Positions 61,560-64,000 of a stretch of DNA of 64,000 nucleotides are shown here, one piece after another. A program made the translations under genes and the position numbers. Location of the stretch: positions 244,094,978-244,158,977 of the forward strand of contig NC_090320.1 of assembly GCF_040869045.1 (NCBI RefSeq). Direction: 5' to 3'. The notes beneath the pieces were generated by a model. The model did not search any database and was not told the DNA's origin. It was given only the letters and a program-made list of their open reading frames with translations. Positions within the stretch are counted from its first letter, which is position 1, and every line of letters begins with the position of its first letter. This stretch comes from Eurosta solidaginis (lineage: Eukaryota; Arthropoda; Insecta; Diptera; Tephritidae).

Positions 61560-64000
61560 ATTTGTAATCCCGTTAGGGTCATATCGAGACCCTTCTGGGA
61601 TCATTTCTGGATGGGTTTCGGGATCCGTCCGCGATCCCACCGTGGTCATTTCGGGAAATTTTGGGGACTATTTCGGGATCATTTTGGGACCTTCCGGGAT
61701 CATTTCTGTATAGTTTTCGGGATCCGTCCGGGATTCCGTCGGGGTTATTTTGGGACATTTTCGGGACTATTTCGCGATCATTTGGGGACCCTTCCGGCAT
61801 CATTTCTGGATGGTTTTCGGGATCCGTCCGGGATCCCGTCGGGGTATTTTCGGGATCATTTGCGTACCTTTGAGAGATAAATTCTTGATGGTTTCCGGGA
61901 TCATTACGGGACTTTTTCGGGGTCATTTGGGTCCCTTCCGCCATCATTTCTGGATGGTTTTCGGGATCCGTCCGGGATCTCGTCGGGGTAATTTCGGGAC
62001 TTTTTCGGGATCATTTGGCGTCCCTTTCGGCATCATTTCTGCATGGTTTTCGGGATCCGTCCGGGATCATTTCGTGACTATTAGGGGATAATTTGAAGAC
62101 CTTTCCGGCATAATTCCTGCAAAGTTTCCGGGATCCGTCGGGGATCATTTCGGGACTATTAGGGGGATCATTTGAAGACCTTTCCGGCATCATTTCTGGA
62201 TAGTTTCGGGGATCCGTCGGGGATCTCGACGGGGTCATTTCGGGACTTTTTCTCGACTAATACGGGATCATTTGGGACACCCTTTCGGCATCATTTCTGG
62301 ATGATTTTCGGGAGCCGTCCGGGATCCCGTCAGGGTCATTTCGGCACTTTTTCTCGACTAATACGGGATTATTTGGGGACCCTTTCGGCACCATTTCTGG
62401 ATGATTTTCGGGAGCCGTCCGGGATCCCGTCAGGGTCATTTCGGGACTATTAGTGGATCATTTGAGGACGTTTGCGGCATCATTTCTGGATAGTTCTCGG
62501 GATCAGTCCGGGATCCCGTCGGGATCATTTCGGGAATTTTTCGGGATCATTTGGGGTATTTTCCGGCATCATTTCTAGATGGTTTTCGGGATGCGTCAGG
62601 GATCCCGTCGGGGTGATTTCGGGACTTTTTCTCGACTAATTCGTGATCATTTGGAGACCCTTTCGGCATCATTTTTGTGTGGTTTTCGGGATCCGTTCGG
62701 AATCCCAGCAGGGTAATTTCGGGACTATTAGGGGATCATTTGGGGACCTTTCCGGCATAATTTCTGGATAGTTTTCGCGATCCGTTCGGGATCCCGTCGG
62801 GGTCATTTCGGGACTATTTCGGGATCATTTGCAGTACCTTCCGACATCATCTCTAGATAGTTTTCGGGATAAAGTCGGGGTCACTACGGGACTTTTTCTC
62901 GACTAATACGGGCTCATTTGGGGACCCTTTCGGCATCTTTTCTGGATAGTTTTCGGGATCTGTCCGGGATCAGGGCCATTTCGGGACTATTAAGAGATCT
63001 TTTGAGGGCCTTTCCGGCATCATTTCTGGATAGTTTTCGGGATCCGTCCGGGATCCCGTCGGGATCATTTCGGGACTTTTTCGGGATCATTTGGGGGTAT
63101 TTTCCGACATCATTTCTGTATGGTTTTCGGAATCCATCCGAGATCCGCCGGGGTCATTTCGTGACTTTTTCGGGATCATTTGCCAACTCTTCAGAGATCA
63201 ATTCTGGATGTATTTCTGGATTCCGTCCGGGATCTCGTCAGGGCAATTTCGAGACTATTTCGGAATAACTTTGGGACCCCTCCGGGATAATTTATGGATG
63301 ATTTTCGGGATCTGTCTGGGATCCCGTCGGAGTTATTTCGGGACTTTTTCGGGACTATTTTGGGATCATTTTGGGACCATTTCGGGATAATTTCTGAATG
63401 ATTTTCGGGATTCGTCCGGGATCCCGTCGGAGTTATTTCGAGACTTTTCCGGGATCATTTGGGGATCCCTCCCTTGGTTTTCGTGATCCCGTCAGGGTCA
63501 GATCGGGACTTTTTCGGGACTATTTCGAGATCATTTGGAGACCCTTCCGGCATTATTTCGGGATGTTTTTCGGGATCCATACGGAATCCCGTCAGCGTAC
63601 TTTCGGAACTTTTTCAGGGCTATATCGGGTTCCGTCAAAAACATTTTGCGACTTTTTTGGTAGTATTTCGGGATCATTTGAGGATAGACACTTCAGGGAT
63701 AATTTCCCGTCGGGGTCATTTCGTGACTTTTTCGGGATCATTTGGTGTGCCTTCCGGCATAATTTCTGGATAGTTTTCGGAATCCGTCAGGAATCCCGTC
63801 GGGGCCATTTCGGGGCAATTTCGTGATCATTTGGGGTACCTACCGGCATCATTTCTGGATGGTTTTCGGGATCCGTCCGGGATCCCGTCTGGGTCATTTC
63901 GGGACTTTTTCTCGACTGATTCGGGATCACTTGGGAACCCTTTCGGCATCATTTCTGGATGATTTTCGGGATCTCGTCAGGGTCATTTCAGGACTTTTTC
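61560..64000 (+). repeat. 89-bp-class satellite array 2 (diverged), to window end
   Basis: Same core words as array 1 (GGGATCCGTCCGGGATCCCG, CATTTCGGGACTTTTTC, ATCATTTGGGGACCC, CATCATTTCTGGATGG) but more heterogeneous. A variant unit of about 101 bp with TTCTCGACTAATACGGG occurs at 62250 and 62351. It is entered through the same boundary sequence as array 1 (TTTGTAATCCCGT(T/A)AGGGTC). The array continues past the window. Confidence 0.9.

Larger units (their letters stand above)
58074..64000 (+). mobile_element. Helitron-like element 2, in tandem with element 1 (runs off window)
   Basis: Begins directly after the CTAG of element 1 with TTATATTATAAATGGGAAAG and repeats the 5' part of element 1 up to GGCTTACAAAGTGAGCAGTG (58515). 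A CAA-LINE then intervenes. Element sequence resumes at about 61494 (TGTAACTCTTCATTCGCTCC, equal to 52056 of element 1) and continues with satellite array 2 to the window end. About 220 bp of element 1 (51838-52055) has no counterpart here. Confidence 0.65.

Overview
This is eukaryotic, AT-rich DNA that reads as a higher-fly (acalyptrate dipteran, probably tephritid-like) genome. The evidence is 49-82 nt introns with GT/AG ends, fly-type transposon families (LOA-clade LINE with DUF4780-type gag, mdg1/412-like and CsRn1-like Ty3/gypsy elements, Penelope, PIF/Harbinger, Helitron/Helentron) and insect-type LTR promoters. The species assignment is an inference. No bacterial operon, rRNA, tRNA or CRISPR array is visible.

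Only two pieces look like resident host sequence: a THAP-domain first exon (423-618, minus) and a seven-finger C2H2 zinc-finger gene (42848-44317, plus). Nearly everything else is transposable elements, many inserted into one another with recoverable target-site duplications (TSDs).

Nest 1 (about 2.5-19.3 kb): a decayed Ty3/gypsy element (tRNA-Leu-type PBS 2519, SAP-domain gag, protease, integrase tail, 3' LTR from 5807) has its LTR split. Inside the LTR lies a Helitron-like repeat element; inside that a LINE with a CAA tail (here CAA-LINE); inside that a tandem pair of Penelope-like elements; inside the second Penelope ORF a LOA-clade LINE with an exact 8-bp TSD. The LTR resumes near 19047.

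Nest 2 (19.6-42.1 kb): a CR1/Jockey-group LINE (LINE-A) is split at codon level by an mdg1/412-like LTR element. That element holds a nearly intact CsRn1-clade element (26068-34857), whose 3' LTR is split by a 3.9-kb PIF/Harbinger transposon (26288-30166). The Harbinger carries a decayed transposase, a broken MADF-type ORF, an intron-containing fragment of the host gene TRAPPC13 and a CAA-LINE fragment. LINE-A also carries a younger copy of its own family, a SINE-like element and a P-superfamily-like element.

Right side (44-64 kb): the zinc-finger gene is followed by a SINE-like copy, a CAA-LINE fragment, a PIF1-type Helitron helicase pseudogene split by a deleted mag-like LTR element, then two head-to-tail Helitron-like elements. 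Each carries a long 89-bp-class satellite whose plus strand is largely free of stop codons. The second contains a long CAA-LINE copy and runs off the window.

Candidates for new biology: the TRAPPC13 fragment in a Harbinger transposon; the 405-bp SINE-like element sharing tail and TSD length with the CAA-LINE; the 89-bp Helitron satellite with a 12-unit higher-order shift; and a hammerhead-like motif in the Penelope termini. All were read by eye, without database searches.
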